Positions 1 through 9,037 of a stretch of 64,000 nucleotides of DNA are shown one piece after another. The translations under genes and the position numbers were made by a program. Source of the stretch: Holophagales bacterium (GTDB taxonomy: Bacteria; Acidobacteriota; Thermoanaerobaculia; Multivoradales; Multivoraceae); the NCBI GenBank assembly GCA_009836625.1, contig VXVC01000007.1, positions 435,807 to 499,806 on the forward strand. The letters are read 5' to 3'. The stretch's first letter is position 1, and every line of letters begins with the position of its first letter. The notes beneath the pieces were generated by a model, which saw nothing but the letters and a program-made list of their open reading frames with translations, was not told where the DNA came from and ran no database searches.

Positions 1-147
1 ACGCTCGATCTCGGCACCGCGTTCCGCATGCGACGATTCCAACTCCCGCTCGCGGGCCTGCAAACGCTCGATCTCGGCGCCGCGTTCCGCATGCGACGAT
101 TCCAGCTCCCGCTCGCGGGCCTGCAAACGCTCGATCTCGGCACCGCG
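1..147 (-). repeat. 63-bp tandem repeat encoding a 21-residue coiled-coil unit
   Basis: The minus strand encodes RGAEIERLQARERELESSHAE-type units at a strict 63-base spacing: matching blocks begin near 1, 64 and 127. The copies differ at only a few bases. The unit is three heptads long, so the array extends a coiled coil without breaking phase. The array continues past the left edge, so the copy number is unknown. This is coding repetition, not CRISPR: there are no spacers. Confidence 0.85.
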
Positions 148-1836
148 CTTCCGCTCGCTGGCCCGCACCCGCTCCAGATCCTGCTGACGTTCGCGAATCC
201 GGGCGCGAGCCGCCTCGCCGGCCAGGACGGCCTGGCGGCGCATTCGAGTCACCGCGCGCGCCAGCGCCTCCGGGCCGAGGTCGGTCGCGTGCTTGCTCAG
301 GACCTTCGCCTTGAGCGTCTCGAAGTCGGGGCGCGCGGAGGCCGCTCCACCAAGTGCATGACCTCCGGAGGGGCCGTCCGCCGCGCCGTCCAGGAAGTGG
401 CGGTACTCGCAGGTCGTGCGCGCGAGGTGGACGAAGTTCGATGAGCGCGACAGGCGGATCAACAGATCCCAGTCCTCGAAGATCGGCAACTCAAGATCGA
501 ACGAGCCGGCTCGCTCCAGTGCCTCCCTGGTCATCAGAACCGTGTGGAACGGAATGTAGTTGTCGAGGAGGAGGATCGCTCGATCGAAGTCCCGGCTGTA
601 TGGGAGGCGTCGGCTGCTCTCCTTCCAACCGTTCGTACCCGGTTCGTAGCAGACGACGGCCGCATCGCTGTAGGCGACATCGACACCATCGCCGAGCATC
701 GCGGTCAAGCTCTCCAGGTGTTCCGGCGCCAACAGGTCGTCGTCATCCAGGAAGCCGACGCAGTCGCCGGTCGCCGCCTCCACACCGGCTTGCGCCGCAG
801 CCGATCGACCTCGATTCTCCGCGAAGTCGACGCGATGCACCTCGAACGGGAAGCCCTCCGCCACCTCGGGGCGCCGACCGCCGTCGTTGACGAGAACGAC
901 CTCCACGTTCCTGTACGAGCTCAGCGCCAGACTGTCCAGGGCCTCCGCCAGCCGCCGCGGTCGATTGTAGGTCCGGACCACGATCGACACTCGCCGGGGC
1001 GACGCGACTTCGACCAGCGAAGGCGCACCACCCAGGTACGCGATCAGTTGGGCCGGACTTCGGGTCGTGAAGTCGTTGGCCGTCAACTGGCAGTAGCCCT
1101 CGGCGTAGCGACATGGATCCGGCACGGTGAGCGACCGGTATCGCCGCAGACCGCGACAGGAGCCCATGTAGTCGTGGCGTTCCAACTGGCTTCGATAGTG
1201 GGACATCGCTTCGACGACTCCGTCCAGTTCGGCCGTCACGTCCACCAGCAGGTCGGGATAGAAGGGGTGGTTCACCTCGTAGCAGAGGACACGCAGCGTC
1301 AGATCGCCCGGAGACGAGTCGTCGTCCTGGCTGGGAAGAGGTTCGCCTCCTTCCGTTCGTCCTTGACGGCCGTTGATCAGGGCTTCGTGCAGCGCGCGAA
1401 ACGTCGCCCGATGATCCGGCGTCACCTCGAGAGGCGAGGGCACCAGCAGCAGGTCCGGCCGGTGTTCCTGGAGCAGGGTCTCGATGTGGCCGGTCAGCTC
1501 GTCCAGAGAGGAGGCCAGGGCGCCATCCTGCAAACCGTGGCGATGGCCCAGATGCACCACACTGTCGATGCCGAGGGCCGCGGCGGCTTCGTCCGCTTCC
1601 TTCCTTCTCCGCCTGGAGTACTGCTCTCTCGTGGATCCCTCCGGGGGACCTTCGACGCCCCCCGAACCGTCGCTCATGAACGCACACACGATCCTGGCGC
1701 CGCCCGCCGCCAACTGCAGGATCAAGCCTCCGCACCCCAACACTTCGTCGTCGTAGTGGGGCGCCAGAACGAGAACGCGGTGAGCCACCGGTGATTCGGT
1801 CGCGGTCGGCGGTTGCGGCCGCCTGGGACTCGTCAT
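1..1836 (-). CDS. PIG-L deacetylase / GT2 glycosyltransferase / coiled-coil fusion (3' end outside window)
   Basis: The reading frame is open from an ATG at 1836 to the window edge, 612 codons, so the C-terminus is missing. Residues 21-240 are a PIG-L (LmbE-like) deacetylase domain with the metal-binding motif APHYDDEVLGCGG near residue 25. The second metal motif reads TPDHRA at 139-144, where family members usually have HPDH. Residues 283-500 are a family 2 glycosyltransferase, with VSIVVRTYNR at the start and the acidic motif FLDDDD at 362-367. From about residue 520 the chain is highly charged coiled coil with exact 21-residue repeats. PIG-L enzymes remove N-acetyl groups from sugars and GT2 enzymes transfer sugars, so a role in cell-surface glycan assembly is plausible; the substrate is unknown. 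A GTG at 1788 is an alternative start. Confidence 0.8.
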   Translation of the reverse strand, partial: MTSPRRPQPPTATESPVAHRVLVLAPHYDDEVLGCGGLILQLAAGGARIVCAFMSDGSGGVEGPPEGSTREQYSRRRRKEADEAAAALGIDSVVHLGHRHGLQDGALASSLDELTGHIETLLQEHRPDLLLVPSPLEVTPDHRATFRALHEALINGRQGRTEGGEPLPSQDDDSSPGDLTLRVLCYEVNHPFYPDLLVDVTAELDGVVEAMSHYRSQLERHDYMGSCRGLRRYRSLTVPDPCRYAEGYCQLTANDFTTRSPAQLIAYLGGAPSLVEVASPRRVSIVVRTYNRPRRLAEALDSLALSSYRNVEVVLVNDGGRRPEVAEGFPFEVHRVDFAENRGRSAAAQAGVEAATGDCVGFLDDDDLLAPEHLESLTAMLGDGVDVAYSDAAVVCYEPGTNGWKESSRRLPYSRDFDRAILLLDNYIPFHTVLMTREALERAGSFDLELPIFEDWDLLIRLSRSSNFVHLARTTCEYRHFLDGAADGPSGGHALGGAASARPDFETLKAKVLSKHATDLGPEALARAVTRMRRQAVLAGEAARARIRERQQDLERVRASERKRGAEIERLQARERELESSHAERGAEIERLQARERELESSHAERGAEIER

Positions 1837-2025
1837 GGCGTCAACCCGCCAGCGAGTTCCGGCGGGACGCGGACCAGACAGAAGGGGCTTGGGCAGTTCT
1901 CGTTCACGGCGCTCCTGAATCAGCAAGCATGCTACCGGAGCCGTCCGGCTGGAGATTGGCTCTCCACGCCTGCTGGCGCCACCCCGGTGAAGGGCAGCCG
2001 ACGTTGGTCTTTCGGAGATTCTCCG

Positions 2026-2055
2026 TTGCGTTCCCGTGGCCCAAGTTCCTAGACT
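2026..2055 (+). promoter_or_regulatory. Candidate promoter of argS
   Basis: TTGCGT at 2026-2031 and TAGACT at 2050-2055 are separated by 18 bases. The predicted transcription start falls only a few bases before the ATG at 2065, so the message may be almost leaderless; no Shine-Dalgarno is visible. The -10 region belongs to the TCCTAGACT-type motif seen before several other units here. The rest of the 228-base gap 1837-2064 shows only a short inverted repeat (CGGAG-ATT-CTCCG at 2013-2025). Confidence 0.35.
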
Positions 2056-2064
2056 GCCACTCCG

Positions 2065-4002
2065 ATGCTGCAGGACAAACGAAACCTGGTCGCCGGCGTG
2101 CTGCGCCGCGGCCTGTCCGACGTCTTCGGGCTCGATCACGATCCGGTGGTCGAAGTGCCGCCGCAGCGACGCCTGGGCGACCTCGCGAGTCCCTGCGCTC
2201 TGCACCTCGCGCGCGAGCTGCGCCAGGCGCCGCGCGCGATCGCGGAGCGTCTGCTCGAGGCTGTCGATCCGCCCGCGGGCTTCAACCGGATCACCGTCGA
2301 GGGTCCGGGTTACCTCAACTTCCACCTCGACCGAACCGGGTTCGCGGCCGCGATGATCGACGCGGTTCCGGTGGCGCGATCCGCGACCGTCGACTCGCGG
2401 GCCAAGGTGATCGTCGAGCACACGAACATCAACCCGAACAAGGCGGCGCACATCGGCCACCTGCGCAACGCCGTCCTGGGCGATGTCCTGGCGCGCGCGC
2501 TCCGCCGCCTCGGTCAGACGACGGAAGTCCAGAACTACATCGACGACACCGGTGTGCAGGTCGCCGACGTCGTCGTCGGCTTCCTCGACCTGCGCGGCTG
2601 CTCCGTCGCCGATATCGAGGCTCTGCCAGAGCCGTTCGACTACGTCTGCTGGGACATCTACAGCGAGGTCGGCCGCTGGTACGACGGCGACCCGCAGCGG
2701 CTCGAACTCCGCCGGCGCACCCTCCACGCACTGGAAACGGGAGAGGGCCGGCGCGCCGAGGCCGGCCGGCTGGTCGCCCGGCGGATCGTCGTGCGGCATC
2801 TCGCCACGATGGCCCGCATCGACATCGACTACGACCTGCTGACCCGCGAGAGCGAGATCCTCCGCCTCGATTTCTTCGTCGCCGCCTTCGAACAGTTGAA
2901 GGAGACCGGGGCCGTCCGGTTCGAAGAGAGCGGCAAGAACGCCGGCTGCTGGGTCATGCCGCTGGCCGACAGCGAGGAGTTCCAGGGCCTGGAGGACCCG
3001 GACAAGGTGATCGTCCGCTCCGACGGCACGGTGACCTACGTCGGCAAGGACATCGCCTACCAGCTTTGGAAGTTCGGCCTGCTGGGACGCGACTTCGAGT
3101 ACGCCCGGTTCGAGGGCGCTCTCCCCTGGGAGACGGCGCCGTCGGAAACGGACGCCGGCGCCGACGACGGCGACCGGTTCGGGGAGGGCTCCCGCGTGAT
3201 CAACGTGATCGACGCGCGGCAGGCCTACCTGCAACGCATCGTCCGCGCCGGCCTGGAAGCGCTCGGACACCAGGACGAGGCCCGCGACAGCATCCACTTC
3301 GCGTACGAGATGGTCGCCCTGTCGGCGAAGACGGCTGAGCGCCTGGGATTCTCAGGCGATGCGAGGCTCGAGATGTCGGGCCGGAAGGGCATCGGCGTCA
3401 AGGCGGACGACCTGCTCGATCAACTCGAGGCGAAGAGCAGGGACGAGATCCTGGAGCGGCGCGGCGACGACGGCAACGACGAAGCTGGTGAAGATGTCGA
3501 CCTGCTGGCGCGCCAGATCGCCGTCGCCGCGCTGCGCTTTTTCATGGCCCGCGCCACGACCACGCGGGTGATCGCCTTCGACATCGACGACGCCACCTCG
3601 TTCGAAGGCGAGTCAGGTCCGTATCTCCAGTACTCCATCGTGCGCGCCAGGAACATCCGCCGCCGCCTGCGCGAAGAGGGTCTGGCGCAGGAGGTCCCCG
3701 GGAGCCGCGTCGCCGGCCTGCCCGCCGGCGTCTGGTCCGACGACCTCTGGGACCTCGTGTTGTTCGCTTCCCAGTGCCAGGAAGTCGTCGAGCGGGCGGC
3801 GGCGACGCTCGAACTCTCCCTCATCGCCCGGCACGCCGTCGACCTGGCGCAGAAGTTCCACGCGATCTACCACCGCCACCCCATCCTGCACGAACAGGAC
3901 GCGGACCTGCGGGACGCGCGCCTCGCGGTCACCCAGGTCTTCGAGCGCTCGCTCGAAGCGCTCGCGGCGATTCTGGGCGTGCCGCTGCCCGAGCGGATGT
4001 AG
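2065..4002 (+). CDS. argS: Arginine--tRNA ligase
   Basis: Class I aminoacyl-tRNA synthetase of 645 residues that charges tRNA-Arg in the cytoplasm. The N-terminal additional domain is followed by the catalytic HIGH motif at residues 129-132 (NKAAHIGHLRNAV). The region equivalent to KMSKS reads MSGRKGIGVKADDL, a degenerate form common in ArgRS. The last ~130 residues form the all-helical DALR anticodon-binding domain and end in LPERM. It stands alone on the plus strand, convergent with ftsZ, with about 110 bases between the two stops. Length and motifs are normal. Confidence 0.97.
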   Translation: MLQDKRNLVAGVLRRGLSDVFGLDHDPVVEVPPQRRLGDLASPCALHLARELRQAPRAIAERLLEAVDPPAGFNRITVEGPGYLNFHLDRTGFAAAMIDAVPVARSATVDSRAKVIVEHTNINPNKAAHIGHLRNAVLGDVLARALRRLGQTTEVQNYIDDTGVQVADVVVGFLDLRGCSVADIEALPEPFDYVCWDIYSEVGRWYDGDPQRLELRRRTLHALETGEGRRAEAGRLVARRIVVRHLATMARIDIDYDLLTRESEILRLDFFVAAFEQLKETGAVRFEESGKNAGCWVMPLADSEEFQGLEDPDKVIVRSDGTVTYVGKDIAYQLWKFGLLGRDFEYARFEGALPWETAPSETDAGADDGDRFGEGSRVINVIDARQAYLQRIVRAGLEALGHQDEARDSIHFAYEMVALSAKTAERLGFSGDARLEMSGRKGIGVKADDLLDQLEAKSRDEILERRGDDGNDEAGEDVDLLARQIAVAALRFFMARATTTRVIAFDIDDATSFEGESGPYLQYSIVRARNIRRRLREEGLAQEVPGSRVAGLPAGVWSDDLWDLVLFASQCQEVVERAAATLELSLIARHAVDLAQKFHAIYHRHPILHEQDADLRDARLAVTQVFERSLEALAAILGVPLPERM

Positions 4003-4022
4003 AAGCAACCCGCGGGCGGCGG

Positions 4023-4188
4023 TCAGTCCATCTGCTTGCGCAAAACGGTCGGGATGTCGTAGTCGTCGACGTTCCTGCCGGATTGCTGCGGGCCGTAGCC
4101 GCCTGGCGGCGACTCAGTCCATCTGCTTGCGCAGGACGGTAGGAATGTCGTAGTCGTCGACGTTCCTCCAATTGGGTCCGTAGCCGCC
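4023..4188 (-). repeat. Duplicated FtsZ C-terminal tail sequence, second copy out of frame
   Basis: Copy 1 (4114-4188) encodes the last 24 residues of FtsZ and its stop. Copy 2 (4023-4103) lies just downstream and encodes GGYGPQQSG followed by [17 protein letters not shown] and a stop, but in the +1 frame relative to ftsZ. Over the 22 alignable codons the copies differ at six third or first positions, all synonymous. They also differ by NW versus QQSG. The +1 frame stays open from 4283 to the copy-2 stop. Confidence 0.85.
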
Positions 4189-5367
4189 CGGATCGATCTT
4201 GTGGTGCTCGGCCAGCATGCGATCGCGGAACTCGCCCTTGCCGCCTTCCTCTTCACCAGTCTCCTCGTTCCCGGGGGTGGCATCGGCCAACTTCGGGTCG
4301 GCCGGCGCGGCCGCTCCGGCCTCGGCGGCCTTGACCCCGGCGCCGTCGCGCGGCTGCCGGTCCTCGGAGAAGCCGGTGGCGATCACCGTCACCTTCACCT
4401 CTTCTTCCATCGTTCCGTCGACCACGAGACCCGAGATGATCGTCGCGTCCGGATCGACCGCGTCGGAGATCGTGCTGGCCGCTTCCGCCACCTCGTGGAG
4501 GGTCAGCGAGCTGCCGCCGGTGATGTTGATCAGGCAGCCCTTGGCGCCCTCGATCGAAGCATCCTCGAGCAGGGGCGACGACACCGCCCGCTGCGCCGCT
4601 TCGAGAGCCCGGCTGTCGCCCGAAGCCACGCCCGTGCCCATCACGGCGATGCCCTGGCCGCACATGATCGCCCGCACGTCGGCGAAGTCGGCGTTCACCT
4701 CGCCAGGCATCGTGATCAGGTCGCTAATGCCCTGAACTGACTGCCGCAGAACGTCGTCCGCGGTCACGAAGGCGTCGGCGAGAGACGTGCCCCGGTCCAC
4801 GAAGCTCAGCAACCGCTCGTTCGGTATCGCGATCACGGTGTCGACCGCCTTGTGCAGCTCCTCGAGCCCACGTTCCGCCAACAGCATCCGGCGCCGGCCC
4901 TCGAACGCGAACGGCTTCGTAACCACCGCGACCGTCAGGGCGCCGACTTCCGCCGAGAGGGAGCCGATGATGGGCGCCGCGCCGGTGCCCGTGCCGCCGC
5001 CAAGGCCGGCCGCCAGGAACACCATGTCCGCCCCGTTCAGCATGTCGAGGATCTTGTCCGTGTCCTCAAGCGCCGAGTTGCGGCCGACTTCCGGATCCGC
5101 GCCAGCGCCCAGGCCGCGGGTGATCTTGCGCCCGAGCTGCAACTTCGTCGGCGCTTCGCAGCGCCGCAGAGCCTGAAGATCGGTGTTGGCGGCAATGAAC
5201 TCGATGCCGCCGAGATTGGCGGCGATCATCCGGTTGACGGCGTTGCCACCGCCGCCCCCTACTCCGACCACGACGATCTTCGCCGGTCCGAAGCTGTCCT
5301 CGGACGAGAGTTCTCCGTCGACCGTCGGATTGACCTCGGTCAGCTGCTGTTCTTCCATCAGAATCAT
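4114..5367 (-). CDS. ftsZ: Cell division protein FtsZ
   Basis: Tubulin-like GTPase that polymerises into the Z-ring at mid-cell. The nucleotide-binding [15 protein letters not shown] lies near the N-terminus, the tubulin signature [10 protein letters not shown] near residue 122, and the T7-loop element [11 protein letters not shown] further on. A variable acidic linker precedes the conserved C-terminal peptide [11 protein letters not shown], which binds FtsA. I chose the ATG at 5367 because GGAGG lies five bases upstream. An in-frame ATG at 5415 would overlap the ftsA stop and add a 16-residue unconserved stretch. It is last in the dcw operon, 40 bases after ftsA. A second copy of the tail-coding sequence follows its stop. 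Confidence 0.96.
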   Translation of the reverse strand: MILMEEQQLTEVNPTVDGELSSEDSFGPAKIVVVGVGGGGGNAVNRMIAANLGGIEFIAANTDLQALRRCEAPTKLQLGRKITRGLGAGADPEVGRNSALEDTDKILDMLNGADMVFLAAGLGGGTGTGAAPIIGSLSAEVGALTVAVVTKPFAFEGRRRMLLAERGLEELHKAVDTVIAIPNERLLSFVDRGTSLADAFVTADDVLRQSVQGISDLITMPGEVNADFADVRAIMCGQGIAVMGTGVASGDSRALEAAQRAVSSPLLEDASIEGAKGCLINITGGSSLTLHEVAEAASTISDAVDPDATIISGLVVDGTMEEEVKVTVIATGFSEDRQPRDGAGVKAAEAGAAAPADPKLADATPGNEETGEEEGGKGEFRDRMLAEHHKIDPGGYGPNWRNVDDYDIPTVLRKQMD

Positions 5368-5407
5368 GGCTCCCTCCATTTCGAACCTTGGTTCATCAAA
5401 ACTCAAA

Positions 5408-6658
5408 TCAGACAAGATCGCTGAACATCTGGCGCAGATTGCCCATCACCGAACGCACGCCGCCCAGAGAGCGGCGGCGCGCAATGGGCAGGCGGGCCTC
5501 CTCGGAGGCGACCGCATAGCGAAGAAGACCCGCGGCAGTGGCCCAGGTCGGGTCGGTGAGACCCTCGATCTCGCTCACGAGACCGAGCGGGACTCCGTAA
5601 CGAACGTCGCAGGAGAAGACCTGCTGGGCCAGCTCGGGCAGGCCGACCAGCTTCGAACCACCCCCGCTCAGGACGAGTCCGCCGCGAAGCTGATCGGCCC
5701 AACCGGCCTTCTCGAGCTCGCCCTGAATCAGGTGGAACATCTCCTCGGCGCGGGCCTGCAGGATCTCGGCGAGATCCCCGCGCGCGATCGTCTTGCTGCT
5801 GCCGCCCCCGACGCTCGGCACGACCAGTCCCTCGTCGCCGTCGACCAGACCGACCAGGCAACAGCCATCCCGCAGCTTGAGCGTCTCGGCGCCGGCGAAC
5901 GACGTCCGAAGGACCGAGGCGAGATCGGCCGTGAAGTGACTGGCGCCGAACGGGAGGACCCCGCTGTATTGCACTTCGGCGTGCTGGAAGAACGCGAAGC
6001 CGCAGGTTCCGGACCCGATGTCCAGCAACAGAACGCCCAGTTCGCGCTCGTCGGCAAGAAGGACCGCTTCCGCCGTGGCGAGCGGTTCGAAGACGATCTC
6101 CCGGGCCTCCACGCCGGCGCGGTTCAGGCAACGGACGAGCGTCCTGGTGCGCGGCGCATGGCCCATGACCAGGTGAACCTTGGCTTCCAGCCGGCTGCCC
6201 AGCATCCCGTGCGGGTCCGCGATGCCGCCGTGGTCGTCGACCGAGAACTCCTGCGGAATCGCGTGCAGGATCTCCCGGTCGGGCGGAAGCGGCACTCCCC
6301 GAGCGGCGTTCAGCACGAGGTCGATGTCGGCACGGGCGATCCCCCGGTCGCCACAGTCGACGTAGGCCGTGCCGTGGCTGTTCGCCGACCGCAGATCGGA
6401 TCCGCCGATGCCGACGAAGGCGCGGGAGATCTCGACGCCCGCCATGGTCTCCGCCTCCTCGGTCGCCCGCTTGAGGGCGCTCACCGTCGCGTCGAGGTGC
6501 ACGATGTGACCCCTCAGCGTGCCGCGGTTGGGCGCGCGCCCGACGCCGACGATCTCAAGCGCCGGTTCTCCGTCGACCTCCGTGCGATCCGCGATCAACA
6601 CGGCGACCTTCGCCGAGCCCACATCGATGGCGACCACGCGCGTATCCGTCTTTGGCAT
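5408..6658 (-). CDS. ftsA: Cell division protein FtsA
   Basis: Actin-fold ATPase of 416 residues that tethers FtsZ to the inner membrane and recruits later divisome proteins. The N-terminal phosphate-binding segment [17 protein letters not shown], the internal [15 protein letters not shown] and the late adenosine-binding motif [10 protein letters not shown] mark the actin-like core. The inserted 1C domain follows the first segment, as is usual for FtsA. The extreme C-terminus, [15 protein letters not shown], can form the amphipathic membrane-targeting helix. It lies between ftsQ (19-base gap) and ftsZ in the expected order. Confidence 0.95.
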   Translation of the reverse strand: MPKTDTRVVAIDVGSAKVAVLIADRTEVDGEPALEIVGVGRAPNRGTLRGHIVHLDATVSALKRATEEAETMAGVEISRAFVGIGGSDLRSANSHGTAYVDCGDRGIARADIDLVLNAARGVPLPPDREILHAIPQEFSVDDHGGIADPHGMLGSRLEAKVHLVMGHAPRTRTLVRCLNRAGVEAREIVFEPLATAEAVLLADERELGVLLLDIGSGTCGFAFFQHAEVQYSGVLPFGASHFTADLASVLRTSFAGAETLKLRDGCCLVGLVDGDEGLVVPSVGGGSSKTIARGDLAEILQARAEEMFHLIQGELEKAGWADQLRGGLVLSGGGSKLVGLPELAQQVFSCDVRYGVPLGLVSEIEGLTDPTWATAAGLLRYAVASEEARLPIARRRSLGGVRSVMGNLRQMFSDLV

Positions 6659-6677
6659 TCCTCTTCGTCCTCTCTGG

Positions 6678-7619
6678 CTATGAAGGGGCTTGAACTCCGT
6701 CCTGGGCGGCCGGGGCGCCCTCCGCGTCCGTAGCGATCCGCGCGGCCGGCGCTTCCATCGACAGCACGATCCGATCCCTGAACCGCAGGTCCACGACTTC
6801 GGGATCGTTGTGTTCCGTGATCGCGTTGCGCAGCAGTTCGAACACCGAGGCCTTGGCCGTCAGGTCGCTGCCGCGAACGAGTACCGTCGCCGGACGGCCG
6901 GTACATGCGAGCAGGTAGTCGTCGTCGCTGATGACTTCGACCGCCCGGACCTGCCGTCCCCACTCGAACGCCCTGACTTCGGCGGCCACATCGAGCGCCC
7001 GTTTCAACGTTCGAGCGAGAACCTCGCCCTGCACGTTCCTGGACGCGCCAGCTCCTCTGGACGATCCGGCGCCAGCGCCCGGGTTCCGCGCCGGGCCGTC
7101 CCCAAGACGCTCTCCCGCCGGGGCGCTTTCGATCGAAACGCTGACCAGATCACCGCCGCACAAATCGGGTGCCCGCTCACACGCCACGATCGCCCGACCA
7201 TCGCGGTCGATTACCCACGCACGGTCGCCGGCCGCGAACAGGGCCGCCGGTTGATGTTCGACGACCCGCACCGTGAGTTCGTTCGGCAGGCGCTTGACCA
7301 GTTCCGCCTCACGGATCCACTCGTGGTCGAGCCGTCGTGCGGCGGGTTCCAGGGAGAGAAGCGGCAGGTTCCGTCCCTCCAGCGGAGCGAGCCGGCTTCG
7401 CACCCATTGTTCGGACACCCGCTCGGCCTCCTCGATCTGGATGTCGAGTTCAAGGTCGAACACCGGCGCCGTCGCCAGCCACACGCCGACCCCTACCACC
7501 GGCGCTATGCCGAGCAGGACCTTCCCCGCTCCCAACGCCAGCCAGACGACGGGCCGCGGCCGTCTGCGGCGCACGGGTCGGCGAGCGCCCGACCGCCTGC
7601 GAGTCGCCCGCCGGCTCAC
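6678..7619 (-). CDS. ftsQ: Cell division protein FtsQ/DivIB
   Basis: Bitopic membrane protein of 313 residues. It has a short, very arginine-rich cytoplasmic N-terminus, one transmembrane segment at about residues 26-50, then a POTRA-type domain and the FtsQ beta domain in the periplasm. The motif WIREAELVKRLPNELTVRVVEHQPAALF matches the POTRA/FtsQ junction. The GTG start overlaps the murC stop as GTGA, and purine-rich GGAAGGGA lies upstream. A proline/glycine/alanine-rich insertion (about residues 170-200) is unusual in length. Its partners are expected to be FtsL and FtsB, both encoded nearby. Confidence 0.88.
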   Translation of the reverse strand: MSRRATRRRSGARRPVRRRRPRPVVWLALGAGKVLLGIAPVVGVGVWLATAPVFDLELDIQIEEAERVSEQWVRSRLAPLEGRNLPLLSLEPAARRLDHEWIREAELVKRLPNELTVRVVEHQPAALFAAGDRAWVIDRDGRAIVACERAPDLCGGDLVSVSIESAPAGERLGDGPARNPGAGAGSSRGAGASRNVQGEVLARTLKRALDVAAEVRAFEWGRQVRAVEVISDDDYLLACTGRPATVLVRGSDLTAKASVFELLRNAITEHNDPEVVDLRFRDRIVLSMEAPAARIATDAEGAPAAQDGVQAPS

Positions 7620-9037
7620 GACACGTCCCTTCCGCCGGCAGCGAGCCGATGAGCCAACCGGTAGATGTCGCCTGCTCCCAGGGTGAGGACCAGATCGCCT
7701 TCCCCGACCTCTGAACGCAGCCGGTCGGCTGCCGCCCGCCACGGTCCGCAACCGCTGATGCTGGGATGACCGGCACGAGCGCCGGCGGCCACCACCAGGC
7801 CCGCGTCGACACCCGGGATGGGTCGCTCGCGGGACGGATAGATGTCGGCGACCAGCACGTTGTCGGCAAGCAGCAGCGCGCGGCCGAAGTCGTCCGCCAG
7901 GTCCCGCGTGCGACTGAACAGGTGGGGCTGGAACACGGCGTGGATCCGGACCGTCTCGGCACCGTTGCCGCCGGGATCGAGCACCTCGCGGGCCGCCCTC
8001 AGCGTCGCCTCGACTTCAGTCGGATGATGCGCGTAGTCGTCGATCACCGTCGCGCCCCGCCACTGCCCCACCCGCTCGAAGCGCCGGTGGACACCCCGGA
8101 AACGGGAGAGCGCCCTGGCCGTCGCCTCGAAGTCGAGCCCGACGGCCCGCGCCGCGGCCACCGCCGCGAGGGCGTTCAGGACGTTGTGACGCCCAGGCAT
8201 CGGCAGTTCCAGGACACCGAGCGGGCCGAGCTGGGCGGCGGCGACCTCGAACCGGACACCCGTCGGGGTCGCCGACACCTGTAGTGCCCGGACATCGGCC
8301 TCCTGGTCGAAGCCGTAGGTGACGATCCGCCGGTCCGCGAGGCGCGGCAGCAGATCCCGGACGTTCGCGTCGTCGGCGCAGGCGATCACCTGACCGAAGA
8401 AGGGCACGCGGCCGGCGAAGCTCGCGAAGGCATCCTGGATGTCGGCCAGGTCGCGGTAGGTGTCGAGATGATCCACGTCGATGTTCGTGATCACCGCGAC
8501 CACCGGCGCCAGATCGAGGAAACTCCGGTCGAACTCGTCCGCCTCGGCGACCAGGTAGTCGCTGCTCCCGAAGCGGGCGCCGGTGCCGGAAACGCGAAGG
8601 CGTCCACCTACGATCACCGTGGGATCGAGGCCGGCCTCCGTCAGCACGGTGCCGATGAGCGAAGTCGTCGTCGTCTTGCCGTGGGTACCGGCCACGGCGA
8701 CGCCGTACTTGAGCCGCATCAGTTCGGCGAGCATCTGGGCGCGGCGCACGACCGGCACCCCGCGCCGGAGGGCGGCCACGACCTCCTCGTTGCCTGCCGG
8801 CACCGCGGACGAGATGACCACCAGGTCGGCACGATCGATGTTCCCGGCGCTGTGGCCGATGGCGATTCGCGCGCCGAGCGCCGCGAGCCGCTCGGTCGTT
8901 TCGCTCCCCTCCAGGTCGGAGCCGCTGACCTTCAGTTGGTAGTTCAGCAGGATCTCGGCGATCCCGCTCATGCCGGCGCCGCCGATGCCCACGAAATGGA
9001 CGCGCTCGAGCCCCGCGGTGCGCAGGAACAGCAACAT
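7616..9037 (-). CDS. murC: UDP-N-acetylmuramate--L-alanine ligase
   Basis: Cytoplasmic Mur ligase of 473 residues that adds L-Ala to UDP-MurNAc using ATP. The N-terminal Rossmann motif HFVGIGGAGMSGIAEI, the P-loop AGTHGKTTTTSLIG near residue 115, and the late DDYAHHPTEV all match MurC. The ATG shares one base with the murG stop (TGATG) and is preceded by GGAGGG. The same frame is open further upstream, but that part overlaps murG and has no homology, so I exclude it. No murB or ddl follows; ftsQ begins directly. Confidence 0.96.
   Translation of the reverse strand: MLLFLRTAGLERVHFVGIGGAGMSGIAEILLNYQLKVSGSDLEGSETTERLAALGARIAIGHSAGNIDRADLVVISSAVPAGNEEVVAALRRGVPVVRRAQMLAELMRLKYGVAVAGTHGKTTTTSLIGTVLTEAGLDPTVIVGGRLRVSGTGARFGSSDYLVAEADEFDRSFLDLAPVVAVITNIDVDHLDTYRDLADIQDAFASFAGRVPFFGQVIACADDANVRDLLPRLADRRIVTYGFDQEADVRALQVSATPTGVRFEVAAAQLGPLGVLELPMPGRHNVLNALAAVAAARAVGLDFEATARALSRFRGVHRRFERVGQWRGATVIDDYAHHPTEVEATLRAAREVLDPGGNGAETVRIHAVFQPHLFSRTRDLADDFGRALLLADNVLVADIYPSRERPIPGVDAGLVVAAGARAGHPSISGCGPWRAAADRLRSEVGEGDLVLTLGAGDIYRLAHRLAAGGRDVS

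Noticed and set aside
1-147. Possible CRISPR-like array at the left edge
   Set aside because: The 63-bp units are directly adjacent, without spacers, in frame and code for coiled coil.
544-1794. Long plus-strand frame opposite the PIG-L/GT2 gene
   Set aside because: It is antisense to a frame with clear domain motifs and has no recognisable motif itself; GC-rich codon use makes such shadows common.
4003-4022. Intrinsic terminator between argS and ftsZ
   Set aside because: No stem followed by a T-run is seen; the convergent gap is filled by the duplicated FtsZ tail.
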